Part shown: one piece after another, positions 23,646-36,217 of the stretch
How positions within the stretch are numbered: position 1 is the stretch's first letter
Layout of the letters: every line of letters begins with the position of its first letter
Assembly: GCF_007655135.1 (NCBI RefSeq)
Contig: NC_045133.1
Coordinates: forward strand, 24,277,845 to 24,341,844
Direction of reading: 5' to 3'
DNA from: Punica granatum
Taxonomy: Eukaryota; Streptophyta; Magnoliopsida; Myrtales; Lythraceae
DNA: 64,000 nucleotides
Position numbers and translations under genes: made by a program
The notes under the pieces: generated by a model
Databases searched by the model: none
Told to the model about the DNA's origin: nothing
The model's input: only the letters and a program-made list of their open reading frames with translations

Positions 23646-26600
23646 ATGGCGTCCAGGTACTGGGTGGTGTCTCTTCCAGTGCAGGGCTCCACATCCGCGT
23701 CTTCTCTCTGGAACCGCCTGCAGGAGCAAATCTCCAGACACTCCTTCGACACGCCTCTTTACAGAGTACTCTCATCTCCCTAGATCCGATCGGAGAGGCT
23801 AACGTTCTCGCCATCTTCACCGTGGATTATGTGTAACGGGTCTTCGTTTTGCAGTTCAATATACCTAATCTCCGCGTGGGGACTCTGGACTCTCTCCTCT
23901 CTCTCAGCGATGATCTCTTGAAGGTAAGCCAATCTTCCCAATCCCCAGATCAGACAAGCAGCCCAATTTAGAGTTTCTTTGATTCGTAAGGTGACGTTCA
24001 TGGATTGAACTTAGCTCTGATTTCCATGAAATTCAGCTGTCAATGATAGACATTCTGCAATCCAGGATTTAATTGTGTCAAAAAGTTATTGAATTCGGAG
24101 GTTGTGCTCTGGATAATGGACTATCTCTAGATTTGATTGATTTAGGACACATTCGTTCTCTTAGCTGAAACATGATCGAGCTCCGATAATTTTGGTGCTC
24201 TATTTATTGTGTATTATATGTGAAATAATTGAATGCGCAGTCAAATACATTCATGGAAGGGGTATCGCACAAGATCAGGCGGCAGATCGAGGAGCTGGAA
24301 AGGGTTTCTGGTGTGGAGAGCAGTGCTCTTACAGTAGATGGTGTACCTGTTGATTCTTACCTCACAAGGTAATTTAGAAGTCTCGTCGTTCTGTAGAATT
24401 TCAAAGTAGCATCTGTCTGTGTTCTATGGACCAAATTTTGGAGCTTTCAGAAGGGATGTCCGCCTTACTATTTCATCATATACTTGTTTTACTGCTACGT
24501 TTTTATGATTTTATAAGCAATCTATGTGCAACGAATCTATAACATTTATATTGGATTAAAGGTTCGTGTGGGATGAGGCGAAGTACCCAACAATGTCTCC
24601 TTTGAGGGAGATTGTTGACAGCCTGCAAGGTCAAGTGGCAAAGATTGAAGATGATCTGAAGGTAACTCTGCATTTTCCCTTCAGTTCTATCCTTCGTGCA
24701 GATGATAGAACAACACTGGCATCTGTTTATTGCTAGCTTTACGTGGAATGCTGATTGAGGCCTTACAATTTTTCTTTTTTCCTGACATGAATATTAATAG
24801 TATTGTTTTGTCAAATTTAAGATTCATGTATTGTCTGCTTTAGGGGAAATAGCAACTTGGGGTTTGCTTCATTAGTAGATTGTCTGATGTATAATTCCTA
24901 TAAGATGTCCGTCTAATCTCTTATTATCTTTCTCTGACCTTTTCTAAACTTGAAGTATCTAAATGGCTGTATTCAAGTGCCAATTTGTGTAATTTTTGTC
25001 CTGATGATCAGTGGTTGTTGAATTTGGGTCTGAAAGCTTCAACGTGTGTCTTAGGTTCGTGTTGCTGAGTATAACAACGTGCGCAGTCAGCTCAATGCCA
25101 TAAATCGGAAGCAGAGCGGAAGGTAGAATTTTTCATCCCTATTCTGGTGGCAACTAACGGTTGACAATTACAAGAAGCCTAACTGCTGTGTCTATTTCAG
25201 CTTAGCTGTCCGTGATATCTCCAATCTAGTAAAACCCGAGGATATCATCCAATCGGAAAACCTGACAACCCTTCTTGCTGTTGTTCCTAAATATTCACAG
25301 AAAGATTGGTTGTCAAGCTATGAGACGATGACAAACTACGTGGTAAGAACTGTAATTCCTCTATATTCTCATGTAACTCACTCTTGTATCTTGTCTATTA
25401 CGATAATGGTCCCAGCTGACATGTCTGACTGATAAGGTTCATAATATGGCAATTCTGAAACAACAAATTAAAAAAATAAAATCTAGCTTGACTTTTTCGT
25501 CTATTCCATTTCCTAATTAGATGAATTTTTCAGGTCCCTAGGTCCTCCAAGAAGTTGTACGAGGATAATGAATATGCTCTGTATACTGTGACTCTCTTCC
25601 GTCGTGTTGCAGACAATTTCAGAAGTAGTGCTCGAGAAAAAGGGTTTCAAGTAAGTTTGCTCACTATTGCACTTGTCCTTTTAAAAGTCTTCTATCAATA
25701 ATTCACCCCTGCATCAGAGTAGTGAAATCTATATAACATCCTTAATACAACCATCATGAGATGTATTGATGCTTCGTGAGCATTTCCAGAGGGAATTTAA
25801 TGATGTTCTGCATGTTCGTCAATCATGTCATGTAGATGCGTGATTTTGAGTATAGTCCAGAAGCACAAGATAGTCGAAATCAGGAACTAGAGAAACTGAT
25901 GCGAGACCAGGAGAATCTAAAAAGCTCTCTTTTGCAGTGGTGCTATACCAGTTATGGAGAGGTAAGTCTTTTATTTCTTTTCTTTTCTTTTTTTAAATAT
26001 AATTTGTACTTCTGAGTGTTACCATCATGTGAAAGTACAACATGTTGATCTAAATATGAGTATGATGATTAGATCTCATTGAAAGCTGTCAGATGTAATG
26101 ATTGTGAACACTTAACTTGCTCCCTTTTTTTTTTTAACTGTTAACTTGCCCATTACTTATTAGGTGGATGCGGTATAAGTCATGCTGTGGTAATGTGTAC
26201 ATAGTTTGCTTGCAAAAATGAGTGCTCATGTCGTGAAAGATAATTATCTCTGCTTTTTGTCTCCCGAAGGACATATTTTAGAACTTCCAAATATTTTGAC
26301 GAGCACAGCGTTGTGATTAATCACACACTTCTGCAACGTCTTTCCTGCAATGCTCTGGATTACCTCATAAGTTTCTATGCTGCAGGTTTTTAGTTCATGG
26401 ATGCACTTCTGTGCTGTGCGTGTCTTTGCAGAGAGCATTTTGAGATACGGTTTGCCTCCATCCTTCTTGGTAAGTTTTAACTTACATCTTAGTCGAAGGT
26501 TCACCATTTGATAATCGATTTCTTGGTTTTTGAAGATGTAATTATCTGTGTTATTTCAGTCATGTGTCCTGGCTCCTCCCACAAAGAGTGAGAAGAAAGT

Positions 26601-26975
26601 GAGATTGATTCTTGAAGGGTTGTGCGACAGCACGCACAGGCAAGTGAATGAACATCCTTTTAAATATATGATGATGGAAGTAGAAATATCTTATATTCAT
26701 GGCTAGGTTAATTAATTGGCCAAATAACATTTGATCCTCAGTTTTGGGGGAAAGAAGATGGTTCATACTTTTAGTTGTCTCTGCGACCTTATAGTACAAT
26801 ATTTACTTATGCACAAATCTAATTATCCATTTAAAATTTTTTCTTGGGTGTAACTCTGTTGGAAATTTAATGCAGTGCATACTGGAAATCTGAGGATGAC
26901 GTGGGAAGCATGGCTGGCCTCGGAGGCGACGCCGATTCCCATCCATATGTCTCATTCACGATCAACTTGGTGTAA
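23646..26975 (+). CDS. VHA-C: V-type proton ATPase subunit C (DET3/VHA-C)
   Basis: Subunit C is the stator protein that clamps the peripheral V1 sector to Vo in endomembrane proton pumps. In Arabidopsis it is DET3. Eleven exons assemble to 377 residues (Arabidopsis about 375): 23646-23765, 23855-23923, 24241-24368, 24562-24661, 25055-25122, 25201-25342, 25534-25650, 25836-25961, 26386-26469, 26560-26639 and 26876-26975. The product starts MASRYWVVSLPVQG and carries the family blocks FNIPNLRVGTLDSLLSLSDD, FVWDEAKYPTM, FCAVRVFAESILRYGLPPSF and a C-terminal HPYVSFTINLV. All exon phases agree. Intron 10 (26640-26875) begins AG|GCAAGT, so it is a GC-AG intron; the other introns are GT-AG. It is expressed as a single gene, and nothing suggests co-regulation with neighbours. 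Confidence 0.97.
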
Positions 26976-28323
26976 TTGATCGGATTTACGTTCAAATCCC
27001 AAACGAGACCATAACTGCCAGAAAAGAAATAAGAAGAGTGGACAGTGTTCTCGGAGATAATGTATATTGAGCGTGAAATAATCCCCAATTCTTTACTTAT
27101 TTATATCTGTAATTCCGGCAATTTGGAGTTCATTTGTGTTTCAGAATTGCAGGTAGGGAGTGAAGTTTGTTATTTAATCTAAGTTATGGTTGTATGTTAT
27201 TCTTTAATTTTCTTTTTACCAAGTTGTTTTTCTAATGTTAAATTAACTTATTGCTTGGCATTTCACATGACGAGGTTATGGTTGTTTCGAACACATAAAA
27301 GCCGCGATATATCATAACGTATTCGTAATCTTGTCCATCAAATGATTCCTTAGAATTAGGAGTGGGGCAAAGTTGCTGCTACTCTTTAAATTCTCACCTT
27401 TCCTTGTTCTTTTTTTTTTTTTTTCCGCAGGGAACTTATTTATGTTTCATTCCCTTTCCGTGCCCGTCTCTCTGCCATTTTCATTTTGCTCCTACTTGAA
27501 AGATATCAACCTTCAAATGCATTTCTGGCTACTGCAGAATCGATCACTTCGGTTTCAACCGATGAGAAAAATCTTGGACTGAGTTTCACTAGACAAGATA
27601 AAAACTACTTCCCTGAAAATTGTATTTTGCTCTGGAATGCAATTGTAGGTGACATTGGCTCCATGTTTCTATCATATGTGACATTGGCTTCATGTTTCTT
27701 CCAAAGAACCTCCTAGCTTAGGGGTTTCGATAGCAGCACAAGGATCCTACACATCCCGTTTGAATTGTTCGTGCCTCTTTCAACTTGGAAATATCGTTGT
27801 GCTCGTCAAAGAACTTCACGCAAATTATATGATAGGAAGATAACGAACAACTTCCCCATATGGTACTAAGGCTGAGTTCGAAATTTGAATACGCAATGAA
27901 ACAAGATAACGTTAAACTTTTCCATAGGCAAAAATTTTCTTTTCATTGTCAGAGAGAATTCACCGTCACAAACAATATCTGCCCATTTATTCCTCTTCAT
28001 GTCCATATATAATCTCCCCGTTCCTTTTGGCCCTCAGGAGATGAATGCTCTAAATTCAACATTGAATTTCAATGCATCAATCTGACTACAAAACGATTCA
28101 AGAGGATTGACAACATCCTCCTGGGAATACCATAATCGAGCTGACTCAAAAAATGTGGGCACTGAAGTCTTAATGTGAAAAAGAATAATTGAAACGGTCT
28201 CGAGAGCCACTCAAGCAAAGCTCCCGAATATCATATCATCGTATTATTAAATCCCTAAAAGAAATGACTTCTGAGGTTTGAAAATTGCTGATGACTACTT
28301 AGTCCTCGTCAGCCTTTGACAGC
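26976..28323. other. convergent spacer between V-ATPase C and phosphate carrier genes
   Basis: It holds the 3' ends of two genes transcribed toward each other. Open frames at 27373-27582 and 27486-27716 overlap each other, are hydrophobic or low-complexity, and match nothing I know. No RNA gene is visible. Confidence 0.6.
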
Positions 28324-30114
28324 TTAAGCCTTTGCCAGGGCAGCAGCGGGGGCAGGACCTCCCGTGGTCGGCCTAAACACGAAGGCAAGATCTCGTTAGG
28401 GCAAAATTTAAGAAACAGGAGAACAGCTACAGGATAGAAGAGGAATTTTAATGTCCTGAACAACACTTACAGTCCAACGAAAACTTTGAATGCATCATAG
28501 ATACCCCACTGGGCACCAGTGAGAGTTCCGATCATGACAATACGAAGAGGAAGCCCACGTGTAAAGAGTCCCCACAGACCGAGCTTCTTCACAGCCTGCC
28601 ATGAAAAAGGAGAAACAGAAACTGAATGAGGCCAACAAACAACTTGAAATAGGATTTAGCCAGAAATTGTTCTCCTAAGAATGATGTGTTAGAGAATAGG
28701 CACCCACATCACCAACAGTGGCTCCTTTAGCGTTGTTGAGGAAAGACACAAGATTGTCAGCGGGGTGAGACACAATGGCGCAGAAAACACCAGCAACGTA
28801 TCCACCAGCAAAACTCACACCAAGCTGCAAAGATTTGCTGCACTGATCCTTTGGTTGAGGAATGGAGTACTTGTAGATCATTTCAACTATGGTCTCGAAA
28901 GATGCAAACTTCATCATGGTGTCTGCACAAATGGATACAATTTCTACCATAAATTTCACATATACACAAGCATAACATGAAATCAAAGCATAACATATGC
29001 AGTGAATTTGGGCAAATAACCCTTGAAATAAAGCGATCACAGGGGAAACATTCTAGGACATGAAAATTATTTTGAAATCAAGATAACACAGTATTCCACA
29101 CTAAACAAGTAAGAAACTCAATGATATGCTTCAACAGATTTATGTGAAGACACGTCAACTCTGTGCAGCTGGGGAGAGCCAATGAAAATACCAGATAACA
29201 GCATATTGCAAGACTGTCAGATCCTATTTTCAGAAGGGTGATAGAATTTCACTAAGAGGGAATCAAAGCTGCCTTCTGGGGTTTCGAAAAGTCAGTTAAA
29301 ATATCAAGGACAAATAGTCTTCAAAGAAATGGCGAATTTGATGATTATCACATAAGATACAGAGTTGAAAACAACTGTTGATTGCACTGAGCCCATCTCG
29401 TAAAAAGATTTACACATGATCAGTAGAAGAATATCGGGGTGATTTGATCAAGCGTTACCATAAAGGATTAAACAAGGCTAAAACTTACATGGAATCTGAC
29501 GGCCCCAAAGAGGAACAATACCCTTGTACAACCTGCAGCAATCAAAAGAGGGTCAAACCATATGCAAACAGCATATCCTCCTCCTCAAAATGGCATACTA
29601 TGGAACGCAAGTTGAGAAACTTACCCAAGAGCACCCTCAGATCTCACAAACTTAGGCAAACCATCAGAGAGACCTCTAGCGAAGCCGGGCTGAGTTTGCA
29701 CCCTGACCTTCACTGCCTCAAAGGGGCAGAGAGCAACATCGGCGATCACCTCAGCAGATGCGGAACCAGCAAGGTAGATCAAAGTCTTATATTTGGAAGC
29801 AAACTCTGGTCCGGCAATGTCAGAGTAGTACTTCTTGAAGAACTCATAGAATCCAAACTTGCAGGCTCCCTGGGCACTATAACCTAACAAAGTGGGCACC
29901 CATCCTCGGAAGAATCCCTTAACGCCTTGCTCCTTGAGCAGGACTCCAAATCCCGAAGTGATGCTCTTGTACTTGGCAGGGTCAATCTGAAACATCAACC
30001 ATCATAATATAAGATCCCAAATGATCATATCATCTGAATTGCCAATCAATATCAAATTGACAAAATTCTTATAATCGAGTTGCATCCACATGTATATTTC
30101 AATATATGCATTGC

Positions 30115-30146
<32 letters not shown>

Positions 30147-30780
30147 TTGTGTGTGTATAGATATACCGGATTGACAATACGAGCTGATGCACTAGAGATC
30201 ACTGAGAAAGCCATCAAGTTGCAATCTTGTATGAAAATCCTTTTGTGTACGACAATTGCAGATCTAATGTAATGAGAAGATCCGCAAAAACAGACAATTT
30301 ACACAAATGAAATCATAAACGGTTATCGCTTGTATGAACGAAGACAGAGATCTAGTCGCAGGAGATATCAAATCAAATCCAAAAGGATCCAATCCTTAAG
30401 ACAAATCTAAACGGTCGACAAAGCTCTGGGAAACGAAAATGGAAAGAAATGAGGACCTGCATATTGCACTTGACGAGGTCGAGAGGGGTGACGGTCATGT
30501 GGGTGAGACCGCAGCTGAGGATACCGCCGGCGGTGCAGGCTGCGTAGAACTCGGGCGAGTACATCTCGATCTTCTTCCCGGGCTCGCTGGGGGCCGGGAT
30601 CACGAAACCCCTCTGCCCCACGGGGGCTGGTGCGGGTTCCCGATCCACGGCGGGGAATGAGCGGGATCCAGCTCCGAGCATCTTCTCAAGGAACAACGGC
30701 CTAGCGGAGGAGGTGGATGGGGAAGAGGAGTACAGGAAGGTCGGGATCAGGGATTGGCGGGAGTTGTCTGAGGGCGCCAT
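28324..30780 (-). CDS. mitochondrial phosphate carrier protein (PHT3/MPT family)
   Basis: This inner-membrane carrier imports phosphate into the matrix for ATP synthesis. Six exons on the minus strand, 30780-30457, 29986-29625, 29532-29489, 28922-28708, 28595-28471 and 28372-28324, give 372 residues, close to the roughly 375 of Arabidopsis MPT3/PHT3;1. Residues 1-75 form a serine- and proline-rich, probably cleaved, presequence. Three carrier repeats follow: the first has [16 protein letters not shown] and [10 protein letters not shown], the second has [10 protein letters not shown], and the third has [21 protein letters not shown], the altered signature normal for phosphate carriers. The tail is [15 protein letters not shown]. 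Intron 1 contains a TG microsatellite. The gene converges on the V-ATPase C gene. Which paralogue it is (PHT3;1 or PHT3;2) is not certain. Confidence 0.96.
30115..30160. repeat. TA/TG microsatellite in carrier intron 1
   Basis: An AT run passes into a long TG dinucleotide tract with one TTTG interruption. It lies wholly within the first intron of the phosphate carrier gene and should be length-variable. Confidence 0.85.
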
Positions 30781-32599
30781 TGACGACGGTGGGGAAGGAG
30801 CTTGAGAGCAGAGAGGCAGATGCAGCGAGAGAGAGGAAATGGGGGTTAAAGAGGAAGCGAAGGGATCGTCGTCGTCTTCTTCCTCTTCTCCTCTTCTTTC
30901 TCTCCCAATCTCCCGCTGCTACCTTTCGTGTCTGCGGACTCGAATCTGGTCAATGGTTAGAAAATCTCTCTCTTCTACTGGCCAGAGACATGAAGGGAGG
31001 CCAGAAACCCTCGCGTGATGTTTACAAGGCGTGAAACTCGGCCCCTCTTCTTCGCATTTATTTGCAATCCTGCCATCCTCCACAACTAAACTAGCTTGCC
31101 TCGGCCGGTCCCGTCCCGACCCTATGCTTGTTTCGCGTGATCGGTTTGCTCTCTCCTGTTCGAGTTTGAATCGAGTCGAGCTGATGATGTACGTGATACT
31201 CTCTGCCGATCCATCGGTTTGAGTGGTGGCGACAGCAGAGAAGTTCTTTTGCTATTAATTCCGTAAATAATTCGTAAAAGTTTCGTTAGTAAATTAATTT
31301 TTTTAAATAACTGAGGGCGTTCGGATTTCACCTACTAATCCTCCCTCTCACTTGACCAACCAGCAACACCCAGTTCAATCACACTAGCCGTACAGGTGCC
31401 CTAATAGTACATTTCAAAAGTTACAAATGTGTGGAATAGAGACTTTACAATACTGCATGATGAGAAGCTTTATATTCCATGTTCCTAGCAAGGACAATAG
31501 CCTAGATCCCCAATTATAGATTTTATTGCTCTAGCAAACACTCTAGATCCCTAATTCGAGGTTTCATTCATTGGTATATCCCTTTCAATAAATATTTCGT
31601 GATCATAAAAAACAATCAAGGCGCATGATTATAGGGTTTTAGGGTTTTATATCTCTACGCAATAATTCGCGACTTATTTGTACAACCATTAGCTTTACCA
31701 AGAGTGAAAAGCATTATATTCTCATATATATGGATGCCGTGTTCATGCACAAAGGCGACAAGCTAGGGTCCTCAGAGTCCCCAACGAGAGGGTGGCAGAA
31801 TCGTAATTTTCCGGCGAAATAAGGTCCTTTCTGTTGCTGAGTTGTAAGGTCAAAATGCCCAAAGAAACACAGCTCGAGGAGAGGGGCATATTCCTTGCAC
31901 ATAGTCATAGACACTATTTATTTTTGAGAAATCAAAATCAAATTAAAACTGAGCCATTGATGATGGACTTTGACCTGGCAACATTTTTACCCTTCCAACC
32001 TAACCATATGTTTGGAAAGTTCCAATTCAATCGACCTTCAATTTTTACTAATTGGAACCTTCCAATTCGAATATCGTGAATCATGAACCGGTATAACAAG
32101 AGTGTCAGTTAATACAAACCCATGAATAATCAAGTTCATAGTAAACAGAAAAACTCATTTTTTTTTTACTTTTTAAAATTGTGAAAGATATTATTCTCGT
32201 AATAAAACATGTTTTGAATATAGAACCAACCATCATCTCTCTCGATGGGCTTCTAATCCTAGAGTAATTTTCGGCTTAGCCATAGGTTGATCGTGCCCGT
32301 AAAATTAAGATGTGTGACGTGATTTCACAATTTCTCCAGGCGCATCGGACAACGTATTGGTATCACAATTGAATCATGGCTCTTCGGACATAGCTTGGGT
32401 TAATCTTTTGTGACATTTCGGGCAATTTGTTAATTTGGGATTCCAAATGTGAATGTAATGAAAGTGCCTTTATTCTTGCTTTGTAATAGGATCTGTTCCT
32501 ATTTATGACTAAGAAAGATTTTGCCCTGGAGATCTTCTTACAATTCTAGGGCCCAGCTGATGGCTTATTTTTGGCTTTATGGCTGAGAAAAAAAAAATC
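30781..32599. other. intergenic DNA upstream of the phosphate carrier gene
   Basis: The first 200 bp are probably the carrier's 5' UTR and promoter, with CTT/CTC-rich sequence at 30860-30920. The rest has no recognised gene. Frames at 30717-31034, 31122-31331, 31714-31914 and 31834-32079 lack homology. Confidence 0.6.
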
Positions 32600-33560
32600 T
32601 GGCTGCCCCGAAACCCGAGCTGAACCAATCTACCCCGAATATTCGGGTCTCCTAGAACACGGTTCGGTTCTCGATTCACTTCCTTGGAGAATTTTCGGAT
32701 TTGCTTTTCGGGGTCGGGGTTGAAATTAAAACCCGACCCAACCCGAAATTACATAATATCGTCAATAGTTAATAATATTAGGCCCAAGGCCCGAAGCCCG
32801 CCCAATCCACCATCAGACGCCTCTGAAAGCTCACTTCTTCCTCTCTAAAACCTATTGTTTTGACTCATTCCAACTGTATAATTGGATTGTAATAATAAGG
32901 TGAAGAAAGAGGTGAAAAAAATAAAAAAGTAATTATTGATTTGTTGAATTATGAAAAAAAAAAGAAAAAAAAAGTAATGAATAGTTAAGAGAATTTAGTA
33001 TTAAAAATTGAATTGAATGATTAAAAAAATTTTAAAAAAATAATAATTATTTGACTGAGTTGAAAATAAGCGAAGTTAAGTGAAATAGATTAAAAAAAAA
33101 AGTTCCAAAACCAAACGGAATATTTTTTATCTCACTAGTTTTCCAACTCCGAAAGCTCACGTGGAAAATCATTTTCGTTTCTTTTCTCCACTCTCTCACT
33201 CTCTGTGCCGCAAGAGCGAGAGCTCAGTTTGATGTTTTTTTTTAAAAAAAAAAAATTTATTTCACCGTTATGGCTTGTGGGCTCGTAACGCTCGTCGATT
33301 TTTTTTTTTTTTGCTTTAGGTTGATTTTTTATTTTTCCGACATTGCATATGTCTTCGGATGATTTCTGCTCTATCATTTCGATTTTGATTTTTTTTTTCT
33401 GGCATTCCAAATGTCTCAGGTAACCCGAAAACCGATCCGGAAAAACACACATCCGTAAGGGTCGGTATTTCACTAATTTTTCGGTTTCGGTTTTCGGCAA
33501 TGAGTTTCGAAAATCTTGAACCGACGAAAGCGGTCCCCAGAAATTTTATCCCGGAACCAA
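32600..33560. repeat. decayed repeat with CCCGAA/GGTTCGG ends and nested insertion
   Basis: The left part (about 32605-32760) is full of CCCGAA, TTCGGG, GGTTCGGTT and ACCCGACCC words. The right part (about 33420-33560) has CCGAAAACCGATCCGG, TTTTCGGTTTCGGTTTTCGG and CCGGAACC words. This resembles the GC-rich ends of the 560-1105 element but is more decayed, with no clean TIR found. A copy of the GAGTTGAGTT-type repeat sits inside. The 121-codon minus frame at 33135-33500 is low-complexity. Confidence 0.45.
32856..33095 (+). repeat. dispersed GAGTTGAGTT-type repeat, copy B
   Basis: It shows the same order of blocks as copies A (minus strand) and C: TTGTAATAATAAGG, TTGTTGAATTATGA, AAGTAATGAATAGTTAAGAG, AATTGAATTGAATGATTAAA and TGAGTTGAAAATAAG. 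It is interrupted by A-runs and is more diverged than copy C. Confidence 0.65.
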
Positions 33561-34807
33561 CCTACCTGAACCGTGATCACACTTATTGGGCTTAAAAGCA
33601 CTGATGTAGAGTATAACTCAATCGGGTATCGTATCGAACAAGGACTGAAAAACTACGGTGTCAATTGGTAATGCCATAATCGGAATCACCGCGAGTGGGT
33701 CGGGGTAGGTATTACCCCATAGCTATTGATTAAAGAACCGGGAGGATGCCGTTTCGAAAAGGATCAGTCCTAAGAATATGAACTGTGACCTACCTTGTGA
33801 AGTGATGAAAAGAGAATCAACTTGAAACTTTTAATTGTATCTATCTGCTGCTTAATGTTCATTTGAAACTTTTTTTTCCCTTAAATAATCATAATCGGAG
33901 ATAGACTTGCCAATTGCAAATAGTCGACATTCATTCCAGATAAGAAGAATGAAAGGTACCCTAAAATAATTCTTCTTCAAGGACAGAAAAGGTTCTTTTT
34001 CCTCGTTAGGGAACCAAAACCAGACTTGGAAAGTAATCGTCAAATTTCTTTAGGTCGGATTTGATATACACTTAATCTCTCAAGATTCAATTTCATGTAC
34101 ACTTAATCTATCAAGTTTCAATTTAATATAAAAAATTTCTTGAGATTGGATTTGATATACACTTAATCTCTCAAAATTCAATTTGATGTAAAAAAAAATT
34201 TTGATGTCAGATTTGATGTAACATGCATTTCTGGGGGACTAATTTGTCAATTTACTCTAAGTTATACCATACACAACCCTATGGATTTTACATTAGGATG
34301 GACTTGGTTTCTATGTTGGCTCCATATTCAACTTGATTGGTTGAGCTTGGGATCCTAACTTTTAGATAAACTCTACTGCGGCATCCAGGCATTCACCTAA
34401 CAGAAAGAATGGACCTATCGATCAGTTTCCGAATGATCGACCCGAATCAAGTTCCCACTCAAGCCCGCCCATATCGAAACACTTTGATTCAAAACAAGCA
34501 ATTCATTAGTTGTGAACCTGGCTAATACTAGGTATGAAAGTGAGGAATCCCACATTTAATATGCTTCTAAAGCTTTTGAGATTTCTCCTTCCCACTACAA
34601 GACAAGACTGTAGAAGACCCCCAAGAACAATCGCTAAAACGGCTCCTAATTAATAAAATTCAAATTCTAGGAATTAATCTCTAAAAATCCGTTAACCAGT
34701 AACCCCCATTTTTTAACTTCCCATAATGGAGAATATCGGCCTCATAAAAGCTAATTATAAGTTTTCCTTACAATTGATTTCACCTTCCAGAATTTGAAAA
34801 TCTTCCA

Positions 34808-34842
<35 letters not shown>

Positions 34843-35011
34843 TGAAATACATCTATGTAAGAAAGCGGGAATGGGATAATTTCTGCCTTAAGATTAAGGT
34901 TATAGAACCCTCTCCTCCCAAGAAAGTTCTTAACGTGTTCTTCGGTTTATATTTGATTCTTCTTCAGTTCATTTTCTTCTTCATCCTAATCCCAATTTCT
35001 CTCCTCCGACG
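33561..35011. other. intergenic DNA upstream of the NET-like gene
   Basis: No gene is recognised. It includes short direct repeats at 34057-34230, and a TA tract at 34809-34838 lying about 175-205 bp before the proposed start codon of the next gene. A TA tract of this kind can act as a TATA-rich promoter, but this is not shown. Confidence 0.55.
34057..34230. repeat. short direct repeats of about 45 bp
   Basis: GGATTTGATATACACTTAAT followed by CTCTCAAGATTCAATTT recurs as a near-identical unit at about 34147-34192. A third, shorter relative (TGTACACTTAATCTATCAAG) lies between them and a partial one (GATTTGATGTAACATGCAT) follows. This looks like a small decayed tandem repeat. Confidence 0.65.
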
Positions 35012-36217
35012 ATGGCGAGCGAATGCGGATCATCGGATGTCGATACATCTTGTCAAAACCATCCGTCCCAGTGGCTCCTTGTTACCTTATCGGGTCAGAA
35101 ATCTATCTCCCTACATGGGTATATTTAATTTTTATGCAATGTACTTGCACGGCATCATTGAAATATGATGGAACTAGCCGCATTTCAACACACTCATCGT
35201 GTTTCAACCAATCGTCACTACGGTTATCTAACTGCATCTGAAATTCCAGAACAGATTATGTATGATCAATTCGGATTTGCTCGTGCTAGAATTCCAATTC
35301 ACTCAACATATACTTTTTGATCGCTCAAATTAAAGTGGTGCACCTTAGTAACTATGTAGAGCCGGAAAGAATTGCACCGGAATTCACTAGCCAAACTCAT
35401 AGGCTTTCCTGGAGATCAGCTGTGGGCCTATTTCATGTTATGATAGATACTATATAACCGCGCCCCGTTGATTCTTGATATATATATATATATATGATTG
35501 ATATACTTCTTCGGTGCTAATTTTCCTCTCATTGTTCCTTAATTAATTTCAGAATTTGAGGGTAAAATGAAGGCCATCAAGTCACTGTTAGGGCCTACAA
35601 GTTCTGAGGTTAAGCCCAGAAGGCAAGAGGAAATCCTTAAAGTCCTCGAAGACCTGAAGAGATGGTTCTCCTCTTTAGCAGAGAGCCATGATCAACTGAG
35701 GTCCAATCCCAAGGAAGAAGTCACTTTGGGAAGATGTGATGATCCTCGAATGATGGAAAGCTCGGGATCCATGATCGAAGACCCCGAGATCTCTGACCCC
35801 ATTCTCGAGAAGAAGTTCATGCAGAACGGCCTTGATGAGAAACCTGCCAACAAAGTCCCGCAAGACATGATCATCAGTTCTACTTTACGGGAGTTTAGGA
35901 TCATTGGCCGGTTTGAGCGGGAGAAGAGCGAAGCACAGTCTAAGTTCGAGGTGATAAGGCTGATAGAGGAGAACCTCCGCGAGCAAGCAGAGCTGGTGAG
36001 GAGGAACGAGGAGAAGCGGGGGATCATCCGACGGCTCCAGTCGGAGATAAAAGGCCTGAGGGCCGAGATGAGGACACTCCAAGAATGCCTGGCATGCCGG
36101 AAAATCAACCCCGTGAGAATTAACAGCGGCAGTACCAAGAGTAGCCTGTTCAAGATCTCCAGATTGGGAGTCATGGGAAGAATCTTTGGGAGGAGCTTGT
36201 CCCAAACTACTTCGTAA
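35012..36217 (+). CDS. divergent NETWORKED/KIP1-like coiled-coil protein
   Basis: My two-exon model (35012-35093 and 35553-36217) gives 248 residues. Joining exon 1 to exon 2 creates a continuous segment, NHPSQWLLVTLSEFEGKMKA, then about 45 residues to WFSSLAESHDQLRS. This parallels the NAB (actin-binding) domain of plant NET/KIP1 proteins, where it would read like SKWLQATLSELDEKTKAML..YRSLAERYDHL. The C-terminal half (about residues 150-210) is a charged coiled coil, with a CLACRK segment after it. Two features argue against a standard NET protein: the tryptophan-rich motif at the NAB start is absent, and the central YYKKRPEL-type block is replaced. NET proteins link actin to membranes. Whether this one binds actin is unknown. 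The donor (TCGG|GTCAGA) is weak, so exon 1 is less certain than exon 2, which alone is a 216-codon open frame. Confidence 0.55.

Noticed and set aside
29444..29887. 147-codon plus frame across the phosphate carrier exons
   Set aside because: Antisense shadow. The minus-strand exons encode the carrier with correct splice sites.
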